A stretch of 64,000 bases of DNA from Pseudomonadota bacterium (GTDB lineage: Bacteria > Pseudomonadota > Gammaproteobacteria > Steroidobacterales > Steroidobacteraceae), in assembly GCA_021843755.1 (NCBI GenBank), contig JAKBWB010000018.1, positions 1 to 64,000 of the forward strand. The letters run 5' to 3'. Both the position numbers and the translations under genes were made by a program. This document shows, in pieces, positions 49,990-59,460 of the stretch (positions are counted from its first letter, which is position 1; each line of letters begins with the position of its first letter). The notes beneath the pieces were generated by a model that was not told the origin of the DNA, did not search any database, and saw only the letters and a program-made list of their open reading frames with translations.

Positions 49990-51261
49990 TCAGATCTGGT
50001 AGGTCGTCTTCAGCTTGCGGCGCACCGGCGCACCCTTGATGTGGACATAATCGGGCAGTCCTTCCCGGTAGGGCGGATAGGCCTCCCCGGCGATCAACGG
50101 CTCCAGGTAGCGCCGGCACGCGGTGGTGATGCCGAATCCGTCCGCCGTGATGTATTGGCGCGGAACCTTCTTCTCGCGGTTCGCCACCTCGGCGAGCGGC
50201 ACGTGGCCGACGGTCCACTGGTAGGGCTTGGAGCGCTTGCGCACGATGGTGGGCATTACCGCGTTGTGACCCTGGAGGGCGAGCTCCACGGCCGCCTTGC
50301 CGACCGCGTAAGCCTGCTCGACGTCGACTTTGGATGCCACGTGACGTGCCGCACGCTGCAGGTAGTCGGCCACGGCCCAGTGATACTTGTAGCCGTGCCG
50401 CTGGCGGATCATGTCCGCGACGACTGGAGCGACCCCACCGAGCTGCGCATGGCCGAACGCATCACGGGTGCCGGCTTGCGCCAGAAATCGCCCGTCGGGG
50501 TATGCGGCACCCTCGGACACCGCTATGACGCAGTAGCCGTAGTCCGTGACGCACTGTTTGACCCGCTCGAGAAAGCGTTCCGGCTCGAAGGGGATCTCCG
50601 GAAACAGGATGATGTGCGGGGGCTCGCCCGGCTTGCGGCCGGCGAGCCCGGTGGCCGCGGCGATCCAGCCGGCGTGCCGGCCCATCACCTCGAACACGAA
50701 CACCCGGGTGGAGGTGCGCGCCATGGAGGCCACGTCGAGGCCCGCCTCGCGGGTCGAGACGGCCACGTACTTCGCCACCGAGCCGAAGCCCGGGCAGCAG
50801 TCGGTGTGCGGCAGGTCGTTGTCGACGGTCTTCGGTACCCCGACGCAGATCACCGGATACCCGAGCGATTGGCCGATCTGCGAGACCTTCAGGGCGGTGT
50901 CCATCGAATCATTGCCGCCGTTGTAGAAGAAATAGCCGATGTCGTGGGCGCGGAACACCTCGATCAGCCGCTCGTACTCGGCGCGATTTTGCTCGATGCT
51001 TTTCAACTTGAAGCGCGCCGAGCCGAACGCTCCGCCGGGCGTGTGCCGCAGGCCGCGGATCGCGGCGGCGCTCTCGCGCCCGAGGTCGATCAGATCCTCG
51101 GTGAGCGCGCCGATGATGCCGTCGCGCCCGGCGTACACTTTGCCGATCTGCCGGGTTCGGCGCAGCGCGGTCTCGATGACGCCGCATGCCGAGGCATTGA
51201 TCACGGCCGAGACGCCGCCCGACTGGGCGTAGAAGGCAGTTCTCTTTCCGGAATTGTTCAT
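49990..51261 (-). CDS. pfp: pyrophosphate-dependent 6-phosphofructokinase
   Basis: A 423-residue enzyme that reversibly phosphorylates fructose 6-phosphate with pyrophosphate. The donor-specific residues are seen: GGNDS (115-119; ATP enzymes have GGDGS) and PKTVDND with Lys at 144 (143-149; ATP enzymes have a Gly), which together indicate pyrophosphate. MGRHAGWIAAAT and the C-terminal RKRSKPYQWTVGHVPL segments fit the long PFP subfamily. Its gene precedes hppA, so both reactions share one transcript probably. The start at 51261 is the ATG of MNNSGKRT. Confidence 0.95.
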   Translation of the reverse strand: MNNSGKRTAFYAQSGGVSAVINASACGVIETALRRTRQIGKVYAGRDGIIGALTEDLIDLGRESAAAIRGLRHTPGGAFGSARFKLKSIEQNRAEYERLIEVFRAHDIGYFFYNGGNDSMDTALKVSQIGQSLGYPVICVGVPKTVDNDLPHTDCCPGFGSVAKYVAVSTREAGLDVASMARTSTRVFVFEVMGRHAGWIAAATGLAGRKPGEPPHIILFPEIPFEPERFLERVKQCVTDYGYCVIAVSEGAAYPDGRFLAQAGTRDAFGHAQLGGVAPVVADMIRQRHGYKYHWAVADYLQRAARHVASKVDVEQAYAVGKAAVELALQGHNAVMPTIVRKRSKPYQWTVGHVPLAEVANREKKVPRQYITADGFGITTACRRYLEPLIAGEAYPPYREGLPDYVHIKGAPVRRKLKTTYQI

Positions 51262-51396
51262 GACGGGGCCCCGCACTCGTCAATGGCTGAGTCGGCGCCA
51301 AGGATAGCGCAGCGCCAGGCCGCGTGCGCTCCGTTTGACCGGTCCGCAACGCCCCGGTATGGTGCAAAACCTTTCACACTGAAAATTGTCCTGCTC

Positions 51397-52053
51397 ATGC
51401 GCATCGTCCTGTTGGGGGCCCCAGGTTCGGGTAAGGGTACACAATCGCAGCGGCTGGTCGAGCAACAGCATATTCCGCAGATATCCACCGGTGATCTGCT
51501 GCGCGCCGCCGTGGCTCAGGGCACGCCGCTCGGTGTTCAGGCCAAGGAAGCCATGACCGCGGGCCGGCTGGTCGAGGACTCGATCGTGCTGGAGATGATC
51601 CGCGAGCGCCTGGGCGAGCCTGACACCGGGCGTGGATTCATTCTCGATGGATTTCCGCGCAACATCGCCCAGGCCCGCGCGCTCGATACGCTGCTCGAGC
51701 AGATCGGCCAGCCGCTCGATGTGGTCGTGCAACTGAAAGTGGACTACGCGGAGCTTTCCCGACGCATCGCCGGGCGGCGCACATGCAGCGATTGTGACCG
51801 GGTGGTCAATCTGCTGACGACGCCGCGCGAGTCGCTCGAACAGGAGCGCTGTCCGGTGACCGGCAAGCCGCATCGGCTGTTCCAACGGCCGGATGACAAC
51901 GAAGCGACCGTGGCGCAGCGCCTGCGGGTCTACGAGCAGCAGACCTCGCCGCTGATCGAGTACTACGCCGGGCAGGGCTTGCTGCGCAGCATCGATGCCC
52001 AGGGGGACGTGGCGGAGGTGTCTGGCCGGCTGACGGCCGTGCTGCCCCGGTAG
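51397..52053 (+). CDS. adk: adenylate kinase
   Basis: A 218-residue enzyme balancing ATP, ADP and AMP. P-loop GAPGSGKGT (7-15), ISTGDLLRAAV, GFILDGFPRN and the LID with RRTCSDC and later CPVTG. The LID has three Cys; the full zinc site of Gram-positive enzymes needs a fourth ligand that I do not see here. Long-form length. It is divergent from pfp across 135 bases and convergent with rnd, the same neighbourhood as in Xanthomonas-type genomes. Confidence 0.97.
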   Translation: MRIVLLGAPGSGKGTQSQRLVEQQHIPQISTGDLLRAAVAQGTPLGVQAKEAMTAGRLVEDSIVLEMIRERLGEPDTGRGFILDGFPRNIAQARALDTLLEQIGQPLDVVVQLKVDYAELSRRIAGRRTCSDCDRVVNLLTTPRESLEQERCPVTGKPHRLFQRPDDNEATVAQRLRVYEQQTSPLIEYYAGQGLLRSIDAQGDVAEVSGRLTAVLPR

Positions 52054-52063
52054 GGACGGCCCC

Positions 52064-53140
52064 TCAACGCGCCGCGAGCAGCCGCTCCCCGAGCACCTCG
52101 CGGCGCCAGCCGCGCAGCACCGCGGTGTCGTCCCGGCCTTCGGCCAGCTGCTCGAGGTCGCGACGCGTCGCCAGCACTTCCGGACTCAGGCCGAGTTCGG
52201 CGGCCGCCTCGCGCAGCACCGCTGCGAGCTGCTTCAACTGGGCGTTTCGCACCGGGTCGGGCCTCGGGCGGCTCACCGGCGGGGGCGGATCGGGAATCTC
52301 CGCCGCCTGTACGCGCGCGAGTATCTGCGAGCCGCACCGCTCGATCAGGCCGGCCGGCATCCCGGGCAGGGCGCTGAGCGCCGTCGGTGTGCGCGGTACG
52401 CGCAGCACGATCTCCCGCACCAGCCCATCCTCGAGAATCCAGCCCCGGGGCCGATTGCGCTCGAGCGCCCGCCGCTCGCGCCAGGCGGCGAGTGAGCGCA
52501 GCAGGCGCTGCCGTCCCGCATCGAGTCCGCTCAGGCCCTTCAATCGCCGCCACGCCTGATCGGGATCGACCGTGAGGATGGCGGGGTCCTCGAGCGCGGC
52601 GAGCTCCTCGGCGAGCCAGGACAGGCGCCCCAGACGGTCGAGCCGCTCCTGCAGCGCCTCTTTGAGCGCCAACAGATGTCGCACGTCATCCAGCGCGTAC
52701 TCGATCTGCTCGGCCGACAGCGGCCGGCGCGACCAGTCCGTGCGCGTGTGCGCCTTGGCGAGCTCCACGCCGAGCAGGCGCCGGACCAGCTCGGCATAGC
52801 CGATCTGGGCGCTCTCCCCGGCCAGCGCGGCGGCGATCTGCGTGTCGAACAGCGGCCGTATCGGTCCCACGGCCGGCAGCAGCGCCTCGAGATCCTGGCG
52901 CGAGGCATGCAGAACCTTCACGGCCGGTGGCGCGCTCAGCGTGCCGCGCAGCGCCCCGAGGTCCGTCAGCGCCAGAGGATCGATGCACGCGGCGCCGTCG
53001 CTCCACGCGAGCTGCAGCAGACACAGCTGCGCGTGGTAGGTGCGCTCGCGCATGAATTCGGTATCGAGTCCGATGACCGCCTGTGGCGCGAGCCGGCCGG
53101 CGATCTCGGCGAGCTGTTCGGGTGTGGTGACTGGGTGCAC
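52064..53140 (-). CDS. rnd: ribonuclease D
   Basis: A 358-residue 3'-5' exoribonuclease for tRNA 3' maturation. DEDD-family motifs are GLDTEFMRE (Exo I), LHASRQDLEALL (Exo II) and YALDDVRHLLALK (Exo III), followed by HRDC domains rich in Arg/Leu. The GTG at 53140 gives a normal N-terminus; an ATG at 53176 would overlap the start codon region of the divergent mpl gene, so both control regions are packed into about 30 bases. Confidence 0.93.
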   Translation of the reverse strand: MHPVTTPEQLAEIAGRLAPQAVIGLDTEFMRERTYHAQLCLLQLAWSDGAACIDPLALTDLGALRGTLSAPPAVKVLHASRQDLEALLPAVGPIRPLFDTQIAAALAGESAQIGYAELVRRLLGVELAKAHTRTDWSRRPLSAEQIEYALDDVRHLLALKEALQERLDRLGRLSWLAEELAALEDPAILTVDPDQAWRRLKGLSGLDAGRQRLLRSLAAWRERRALERNRPRGWILEDGLVREIVLRVPRTPTALSALPGMPAGLIERCGSQILARVQAAEIPDPPPPVSRPRPDPVRNAQLKQLAAVLREAAAELGLSPEVLATRRDLEQLAEGRDDTAVLRGWRREVLGERLLAAR

Positions 53141-53170
53141 GGTACGACGATCGGTACAATGGGTCTTATT

Positions 53171-54574
53171 ATGCATGTTCACGTTCTCGGTGCCTGCGGC
53201 ACGTTCATGGGCGGTGTGGCGGCGCTGGCGTGCTCGGCCGGCCATCGCGTGACCGGCTCGGACCGCAACGTCTATCCGCCGATGAGCACGCAGCTCGCTG
53301 CGCTCGGCATCGAGCTCATTGAAGGCTACGCGGCCGATCAGCTCGATCCGCGGCCGGACGTGGTGGTGGTCGGCAACGTGATGCGGCGCGGGATGCCGGT
53401 GATCGAAGCGCTGCTCGATGCAGGCATCCCCTATGTGTCGGGTCCGGAATGGCTCGCGCACGAGCTGCTGCGCGCGCGCTGGGTGCTGGCCGTGGCCGGC
53501 ACGCACGGCAAGACCTCTACCACCGGCATGCTCGCGTGGATCCTCGAGCATGCCGGGCTCGCGCCGGGCTTTCTCATCGGCGGCGTGCCGGCGGATTTCG
53601 GGACGAGCGCGCGGCTCGGCACGGGTACGTTCTTCGTGATCGAGGCGGACGAATATGACACCGCGTTTTTCGACAAGCGCGCCAAGTTCGTCCATTACCG
53701 GCCGCGCACGGTGATCCTCAACAACCTCGAGTACGACCATGCGGACATCTATCCGGACGTCGCCGCGATCCAACGGCAGTTCCACCAGCTCGTCCGCACC
53801 GTGCCCGGCACGGGGCGCATCGTGTGGAACGCTGGTGATGCGCATCTGCGCGCGGCGCTGCAGATGGGATGCTGGACGCCGACCGAGGGCTTCGCGCGCG
53901 ATGGTGGACCCGACGCCCGCTGGAGCGCACGCTCGACGGGTTCGGCGGCCGACTACTCGGCCTTCGAGGTCCTCGAGCGGGGCGAGCCCCGCGGCACCGT
54001 GCATTGGGACCTGTTCGGGGCGCACAACATGGAAAATGCGCTGGCGGCGATTGCCGCGGCGCGTCATGCCGGCGTGCCGGTGGCCCGCGCGATCGATGCC
54101 CTCGGATCGTTCCGCGGAGTGGCGCGGCGCATGCAACTGCGTGGCGAGGTCAACGGTGTGCGCGTATACGATGACTTCGCGCATCACCCCACGGCCATTG
54201 CCACCACCCTCGATGGTCTGCGCCGGCGGGTCGGCGCCGCACGCATCGTCGCAGTGCTCGAGCCGCGCTCGAACACAATGCGCATGGGCGTGCATCGCGA
54301 CGCGCTCGCCGGGTCGCTCGCCAAGGCCGACGAAGTCTGGCTGTACATACCGCCGGACCTGGACTGGGATGCGGCGCCGGTGCTGGCCGCCCTGCAGGGC
54401 CGGGCCCAGGGTCGCGGCGAGGTGGGTGCGCTGGCGCGGGATCTGGCCGCCGCCGCCCGTCCGGGCGATCACGTGCTCATCATGAGCAACGGCGGCTTCG
54501 GCGGCCTGCACGAGCAGCTGCTGCGCGAGCTGCGGTGCGCGCCGGGCGGTTCGGTCCGGCCGGCGCCGGACTGA
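53171..54574 (+). CDS. mpl: UDP-N-acetylmuramate:L-alanyl-gamma-D-glutamyl-meso-diaminopimelate ligase
   Basis: A 467-residue Mur-family ligase that reattaches recycled murein tripeptide to UDP-MurNAc. The start MHVHVLGACGTFMGGVAALA (Rossmann glycines), the ATP loop AGTHGKTSTTG (109-119), the EADEYDTAFFDKRAKFVHY segment and the DDFAHHPTAI motif distinguish Mpl from MurC. It is divergent from rnd and followed by a convergent protease gene after 5 bases. It saves energy by recycling cell-wall pieces. Confidence 0.96.
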   Translation: MHVHVLGACGTFMGGVAALACSAGHRVTGSDRNVYPPMSTQLAALGIELIEGYAADQLDPRPDVVVVGNVMRRGMPVIEALLDAGIPYVSGPEWLAHELLRARWVLAVAGTHGKTSTTGMLAWILEHAGLAPGFLIGGVPADFGTSARLGTGTFFVIEADEYDTAFFDKRAKFVHYRPRTVILNNLEYDHADIYPDVAAIQRQFHQLVRTVPGTGRIVWNAGDAHLRAALQMGCWTPTEGFARDGGPDARWSARSTGSAADYSAFEVLERGEPRGTVHWDLFGAHNMENALAAIAAARHAGVPVARAIDALGSFRGVARRMQLRGEVNGVRVYDDFAHHPTAIATTLDGLRRRVGAARIVAVLEPRSNTMRMGVHRDALAGSLAKADEVWLYIPPDLDWDAAPVLAALQGRAQGRGEVGALARDLAAAARPGDHVLIMSNGGFGGLHEQLLRELRCAPGGSVRPAPD

Positions 54575-54579
54575 TCATT

Positions 54580-55491
54580 TCATGCGCCACGCGGCTGGAC
54601 GGTCGCGCCGTCCGGGGCGCGCGTGCGGGCGGAGTAAAAGCGCGCCAGTCCCCAGCCCAACACCACGGCCCAGGCGAGCACCAGCCAACCGGTGAACCCG
54701 TCGTGGTGGCTGAGCAGGAAGCTCAGCGGCGAGGTGATGTTGGGCCGCGAGAGTCCATGCACCACCAGCATCACCCAGACCCAACCGGCGTGCAGCCCCA
54801 TGCTTGCGGAGGTGTTGCCGGTGATCGCCCGGACATTCGCGAGCACGACGCCGACGGCGGTCAGGCACAGGAACGCGTCGGCGTTGCCGAGCGGGTCCTC
54901 GAAGGCGCGCAGCGTACCGTGCAGCACCGTCACGCCGCTCCACGGGGTGACCGCGTCCGCGGGGATGTGCGCCACGCCGAGGAAGTGCGTCGCCGCGAAG
55001 ATGATCGAGGTCAGTGCGATCGCGATCAGCGTGCCGGATTCGCGTTGAATGCCGGCGAACATCACCCCGCGCAGCGCGGTTTCCTCGATCAGTCCGACCG
55101 CCACGCCGCTCAGCAGCCGCTTGGCGATCAGGGCGGCGAGCGCCCCGGCGCCGTAGCGTGCGGCCGGCTGCCAGTCGAGCAGGCCGAGCGCGGCCATGCT
55201 GGCCACGACCAGCGACATGGTGAGTGTGCCGATCAGCAGCGCGATGCCGTACTCGCGCAGGTAAACCCTGCGCGGGGCGCCGAAGCCCAGACTGACGCGG
55301 TCCCCGAGCCGCAGGCGGCGCGCGATCAGCAGAAAGCCGATCAGGAATCCCAACATCCCGATCCGCTCGCCGATGCGCTGGAAGGGAAAGTTGAAGTGAG
55401 GATGCAGCAGCAGCCACGCCGGATAGGTGAAGACGGCCATGCAAGCGAGGCTGAAGGCGATCAGGAGCATGAAGCAGGCAAAAACGCGCAT
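54580..55491 (-). CDS. CPBP family intramembrane metalloprotease
   Basis: A 303-residue membrane protein with about eight helices. The CAAX-protease/bacteriocin-processing motifs are IEETALRG (EExxxR), FAATHFLGVAH (FxxxH) and the later HAGWVW region. Such proteins act in prenylated-protein processing in eukaryotes; bacterial ones are linked to bacteriocin immunity or are of unknown role. The ATG at 55491 starts the first helix directly (MRVFACFMLLIAFSLACMA). Convergent with mpl. Confidence 0.85.
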   Translation of the reverse strand: MRVFACFMLLIAFSLACMAVFTYPAWLLLHPHFNFPFQRIGERIGMLGFLIGFLLIARRLRLGDRVSLGFGAPRRVYLREYGIALLIGTLTMSLVVASMAALGLLDWQPAARYGAGALAALIAKRLLSGVAVGLIEETALRGVMFAGIQRESGTLIAIALTSIIFAATHFLGVAHIPADAVTPWSGVTVLHGTLRAFEDPLGNADAFLCLTAVGVVLANVRAITGNTSASMGLHAGWVWVMLVVHGLSRPNITSPLSFLLSHHDGFTGWLVLAWAVVLGWGLARFYSARTRAPDGATVQPRGA

Positions 55492-55642
55492 CGTGCGGAC
55501 ATCCTCGAGGGCGGAGCATGCACTGTACGGTCGGTGCGCCCCGGTGGGCAAATCCGGCGCAATGCGCAGGCAAATCGGCTGGTCGACTCGCGCGCGAGGC
55601 CGGATACTGCCGCCGACGCCACCGCCGCCGAAGGAAGGTCTC

Positions 55643-56101
55643 ATGACGCCATCGCGACCGATCGACATTCTGAATGCGCTCATTCAGGGTCTCGATCCGC
55701 ACACCGGCGAGCCGCTCGCGCCCGACTCGGCGCTGCACCGCGCCGAAGTCCTGCGTGCGCTGCTGGCCGCGGCCGCGGCGCTGGAGCAGTCGACGGCCCG
55801 CGCGCAGCGGCGCGCGCAGCTGCCGGCCAATGTCGGACGTCCCTGGAGCGAGGGCGAGCAGGAGCGGCTCGCCGCCGGCTTCCGCGCGGGCGAACCACCC
55901 GCGGCACTCGCCGAGAAGCACCGGCGCACCCTGCGTGCGATCGAGGCCAGGCTCGAGCGCATGGGATTGCTGCGGCCGGACCAGCGGCGCACGCGTGGCG
56001 GCTTCACTGGTGTGTCGGACGCCGCGCCGCCGCGCCGCAATGCGCTCGGCCGCCGCCCGCGCGCACTCGTGGGGCGCGCGGGACGGCGCAAGCGCCCATG
56101 A
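55643..56101 (+). CDS. small HTH-like protein of unknown function
   Basis: A 152-residue protein with a good AAGGAAGG ribosome site 6 bases before the ATG. The N-terminal IDILNALIQGLDPHTGEPL is a recognisable family start in gammaproteobacterial unknown proteins. The middle part PWSEGEQERLAAGFRAGEPPAALAEKHRRTLRAIEARL looks like a Myb/GcrA-type helix-turn-helix. The C-terminus is basic and Pro/Arg-rich. It may bind DNA, but no target is known. It is divergent from the CPBP protease. Confidence 0.65.
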   Translation: MTPSRPIDILNALIQGLDPHTGEPLAPDSALHRAEVLRALLAAAAALEQSTARAQRRAQLPANVGRPWSEGEQERLAAGFRAGEPPAALAEKHRRTLRAIEARLERMGLLRPDQRRTRGGFTGVSDAAPPRRNALGRRPRALVGRAGRRKRP

Positions 56102-56240
56102 GAACCCGGTGAATCGCGTCAATTTCCCGAGCGCGCCGGCTTTCACGGGGGCGGCTTCTGGTAAGCTCGCGCAACGGCGGTGCTGGGAACAATCGATCGA
56201 TGGTGCGCGACGATCTCAATCCGGATTGTCACAACGAGTG

Positions 56241-57173
56241 ATGAGCAGGCTGCGCGGCAAGATGCGTACGGGGGTGCGACGGATCGCGGCCAAGATCCTC
56301 GGCGAGTATCCGCCGCCGCGCCTGCATCATGCCGATGAGCTGCTGGCCGGGCTGGGCGCCGCCGAGGCGGCCGCCGGAGAATGGGGCCCGCTCGCGGCGT
56401 CGATCGCCGCCGCCTTGCGCGGCGGCGGCTCGGATCGCTTCCTGCGTCTGCCGCCGATCGCCAAGACCGTCCATCCGCGCATCCGCAGCCACTCGGGCGA
56501 GTATCTGCGGCACGTGCTCGCCTCCGCACGCTGTTCGCCGGCGTTTCAGCGGGCGTTGACCGAATCGCCGGTCGGTCAGCCGCTGGTCCATCCGTATTAC
56601 CCGTTGAGCAGTCCGCTGCTGGTGCAGCATGGCTATCACCTGATCCGGCTGCTCGAGGCGACCGACATCGATCTGGCGGCGCTGCGGCTGGTGGTGGATT
56701 TCGGCGCCGGCTACGGCAGCTTTTTCCGGCTGCTGCGCAATGTGGGCTACCGCGACGCCTACGTGATCTGGGATATCCCGGTGATGTGCGCATTGCAGAG
56801 GTTCTATCTGCGCAACGTCTTTCCGGAGGGCGACTCGCTCGAGCCGCCGCGCAATCTCTCCTGGCTCGTCTCCGGCGCTGCGCCGACGCCGGCGGCGGTC
56901 CGCGCGCGCGTGGCCGAGCGCGGACCTTCGCTGTTCGTGGCGACCTGGTCGCTCAGCGAGACGCCTCTGGCGGTGCGCGATGCCGTCGCGCCGATGCTCG
57001 AGGATTTCGATTACGTGTTGTGCGCCTACCAGCGCGCCTTCGGCGGCATCGATAACACCGAGTACTTCACCGCCCTTGCGCGGCGGCTGCCGCGGATGCG
57101 CTGGCTGCACGCCGAATGTCCCATCTTTCACAACAACTTCTACCTCATCGGCGCGCGCGCCGGCGCGCGGTAA
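56241..57173 (+). CDS. putative SAM-dependent sugar O-methyltransferase
   Basis: A 310-residue protein with the SAM-binding motif LRLVVDFGAGYGSFFRLLRNVGY (about 155-175) and post-motif DAYVIWDIPVMCALQRFYL. This matches the putative sugar O-methyltransferase group found in surface-polysaccharide clusters. A GTG lies directly before the ATG at 56241; either could be the start. It is followed after 19 bases by a GT4 enzyme and then two GT9 enzymes, so it probably methylates a sugar of the same glycan. Substrate unknown. Confidence 0.75.
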   Translation: MSRLRGKMRTGVRRIAAKILGEYPPPRLHHADELLAGLGAAEAAAGEWGPLAASIAAALRGGGSDRFLRLPPIAKTVHPRIRSHSGEYLRHVLASARCSPAFQRALTESPVGQPLVHPYYPLSSPLLVQHGYHLIRLLEATDIDLAALRLVVDFGAGYGSFFRLLRNVGYRDAYVIWDIPVMCALQRFYLRNVFPEGDSLEPPRNLSWLVSGAAPTPAAVRARVAERGPSLFVATWSLSETPLAVRDAVAPMLEDFDYVLCAYQRAFGGIDNTEYFTALARRLPRMRWLHAECPIFHNNFYLIGARAGAR

Positions 57174-57192
57174 CGCCGCGCGCAGCGCCCTC

Positions 57193-58257
57193 ATGACCGC
57201 AATCGTCATCTACGATCCGGTGTGTGCGCGGCCGTACGACAGCGACACGCCGCACCGCGAGGCGATGGGCGGCACCGAGGCGACCGTGGTGCGCATCGCC
57301 GCGGGGCTCGGGGCGCGCGTCGTGCAGCACAACCGCACCGAGCCGAACGGTCCTTATCAGCCGCCCGAGCGCGACCCGACCGTCGGTTGCGTGATCGTCA
57401 ACCGCGATTCGCGCGCGCTCGAGTGCGTGCGCCGCCTGTACCCGAACGCGCGGGTGTTTCTCTGGCTGCACGACCGGATGCGGCCGGGCTCGCGGCGGGC
57501 CCGCTGGCTCGCCTCGACCCGTGAGTTGCTGCGGTCGCTCGATGTCCAGGTCATCTGTGTTTCCGACACGCAGCGCGCCGCGGTCGAGGCGACACTGCGC
57601 TGGATGGGTGTGGAGGCGGGCCTTCACGCCCGCACGATTTACAACCCGATCGACGAGACGTTGCAGCCGGATGGCTCGCCGATCGATGAGCGCAAGCTCG
57701 TGTTCCTGTCCTCACCCAACAAAGGGCTGAAGTTCACGCTCGATGCGTTTCGCGCGCTGCGCCGCCGGATGCCGGACCTCGAGCTGGTGGTGGGCAATCC
57801 GGGCTACAAGACGCGCCGTTGGGCGCCCATCGAGGGCGTGCGCGATCTCGGGCCGCTGCCGCAAGCGCGCATGCACGCGCAGGTGCGCACGGCGCTGTGC
57901 ACCTTCTGTCCGAATTTCGTGGTGCCGGAGACCTTCGGGCTGGTCTTTGCCGAATCCAACGCGCTCGGCACGCCCGTGCTGACGTGCGACTGCGGCGCGG
58001 CGCGCGAGATCATCGGCGATGCGCGCCAGGTCGTTCCGGTCAGCGGCGCACAGCGGCTCTACGAGGGGCTGCTCGGGGGCTGCACGCCGCGCTGGCGCGC
58101 GTTGCCCGCGCAGGTGGCGGCAATGCTGGGTTTGTTCGATGCCTACGCGCAGCGGATCGGCGCCTGGCGCGCCGGTGAGCGGCCGGTGACGGCGCCGGAT
58201 CCGCGCTTCCGTCTGTCGGCCGTGCTCGAGCGCTGGCACGCAGAGCTCGCGCTCTGA
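57193..58257 (+). CDS. glycosyltransferase family 4
   Basis: A 354-residue GT-B enzyme. The N-terminus has the acceptor domain with GGTEATVVRIAAGLG, and the C-terminus the donor site with VFLSSPNKGLKFTLDAFRAL, then PEVFGLVFAESNALGTPV-like (here PETFGLVFAESNALG) with the E-x7-E glutamates. It lies between the methyltransferase and two GT9 enzymes in the same direction. Sugar donor and acceptor cannot be assigned. Confidence 0.88.
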   Translation: MTAIVIYDPVCARPYDSDTPHREAMGGTEATVVRIAAGLGARVVQHNRTEPNGPYQPPERDPTVGCVIVNRDSRALECVRRLYPNARVFLWLHDRMRPGSRRARWLASTRELLRSLDVQVICVSDTQRAAVEATLRWMGVEAGLHARTIYNPIDETLQPDGSPIDERKLVFLSSPNKGLKFTLDAFRALRRRMPDLELVVGNPGYKTRRWAPIEGVRDLGPLPQARMHAQVRTALCTFCPNFVVPETFGLVFAESNALGTPVLTCDCGAAREIIGDARQVVPVSGAQRLYEGLLGGCTPRWRALPAQVAAMLGLFDAYAQRIGAWRAGERPVTAPDPRFRLSAVLERWHAELAL

Positions 58258-58368
58258 GCGCTCGGCGCACGGGCCCTGCGCGCGGCTCGCGGTGCCGCCT
58301 TGCTCCTGGCCGCGGGCGTGGGCCACAATGCCGGCTCCTCTGCCGAGGCGCCTGCCGTACTCCAGCCG

Positions 58369-59460
58369 ATGACCGACGTGACGTTGTCCGCCGCACCGCG
58401 TGCGCCGCTCAGCCCGTTCGTGTTCCGGTTCGGCCGGATCGGCGACATGGTGATGTTGACGGCCGTGCTGCGGGCGCTGCATTGCCGTTTCGGCGCTCCC
58501 TGTCATGTCGTCGGAATGGATGCGTGGATACACGACATGTACGCGGGGCATGCGGACGTGGCGGCGTGCTGGCACGTTCCGCGCAAGGCGCCCTTCGTGT
58601 TCGGTCTCGCCTGGCCGGCGGTGCTGCGGGCGCTGCGCCGCAGCGCGCCGGGGCCGGTGTACGTGTTCGAGCACCATCGCCGGCAGGTGCCGCGGATCAG
58701 GCGCCTGCTGGCCCTCGGCGGAATCGATCCGCGGCGGTGCCTGTTCATCGACGAGGAGCCCGGCACCGAGCGGCTGTGGCTCGAGTGCCTGTTGGAGTTC
58801 GCCGCGCGCACACCGGAGTCGGTGCAGGCGGCCGACTATCCCGAGCCCGCGGCGCCCGGTCTGTGGCGCCCGCACCTGCAGGTGGCGCAGGCCGAGCGCC
58901 GCGCGGCCCGCGCTTGGCTCGCCCGTTACGGCTGGCACGGCGAGCCGCTCGTGCTCGTGCAGCCGGGTAACCATCGCACCATGGGCCGGCGGCGCATGCG
59001 TCACTGGGCCAGGCGTGACGACAAAGTCTGGCCGCTCGAGCACTGGATCGAGCTGTTGCGCGGAATTCGAGCCGCCATGCCCGAGGCGCTGATCGTGCTG
59101 CGCGGTGCGCCGGCCGAAGCGAGCATGCTCGAGCACATCCGGGCGGCGGCGCGCGTTTCCCGGGTGGCGGCGGCCCCGTGCGGGCTGCGGCGGCTGTTCG
59201 CCCTGTGTGAGCTGGCCCAGAGCATGGTCTCGATCGATACCGGGCCGGCGCATGCCGCCGCGGCGCTCGGCACGCCGCTCGTGGTGCTCTACGGGATCCA
59301 GTCGGCCCGGGTCTGGCTGCCGCGCAGCGGCACAGACTCGCCGGTGCTTGCGCTCGAGGCCGAGCGTGTCGAGCGGATCGGCCCGCAGGCCGTGCTGGAT
59401 GCCTGGCGCTCGCTGCCGGGCGAGCGCGCGCCGGGCACGTTGCAATCGAGGTCCGCGTGA
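58369..59460 (+). CDS. glycosyltransferase family 9, first of a tandem pair
   Basis: A 363-residue heptosyltransferase-like GT-B enzyme. The Gly-Asp loop FRFGRIGDMVMLTAVLRAL, the mid-domain LVQPGNHRTMG, and the SIDTGPAHAAAALGTPLVVLYG donor site are all present. The ATG at 58369 is preferred over an in-frame TTG at 58300. It is clearly a paralogue of the next gene: both share FGRxGDMxMLT, LRRSAPGPVYV and xDTGxAHAAAA, in the same order. Its stop overlaps the next start. Donor unknown; heptose is assumed from the family only. Confidence 0.87.
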   Translation: MTDVTLSAAPRAPLSPFVFRFGRIGDMVMLTAVLRALHCRFGAPCHVVGMDAWIHDMYAGHADVAACWHVPRKAPFVFGLAWPAVLRALRRSAPGPVYVFEHHRRQVPRIRRLLALGGIDPRRCLFIDEEPGTERLWLECLLEFAARTPESVQAADYPEPAAPGLWRPHLQVAQAERRAARAWLARYGWHGEPLVLVQPGNHRTMGRRRMRHWARRDDKVWPLEHWIELLRGIRAAMPEALIVLRGAPAEASMLEHIRAAARVSRVAAAPCGLRRLFALCELAQSMVSIDTGPAHAAAALGTPLVVLYGIQSARVWLPRSGTDSPVLALEAERVERIGPQAVLDAWRSLPGERAPGTLQSRSA

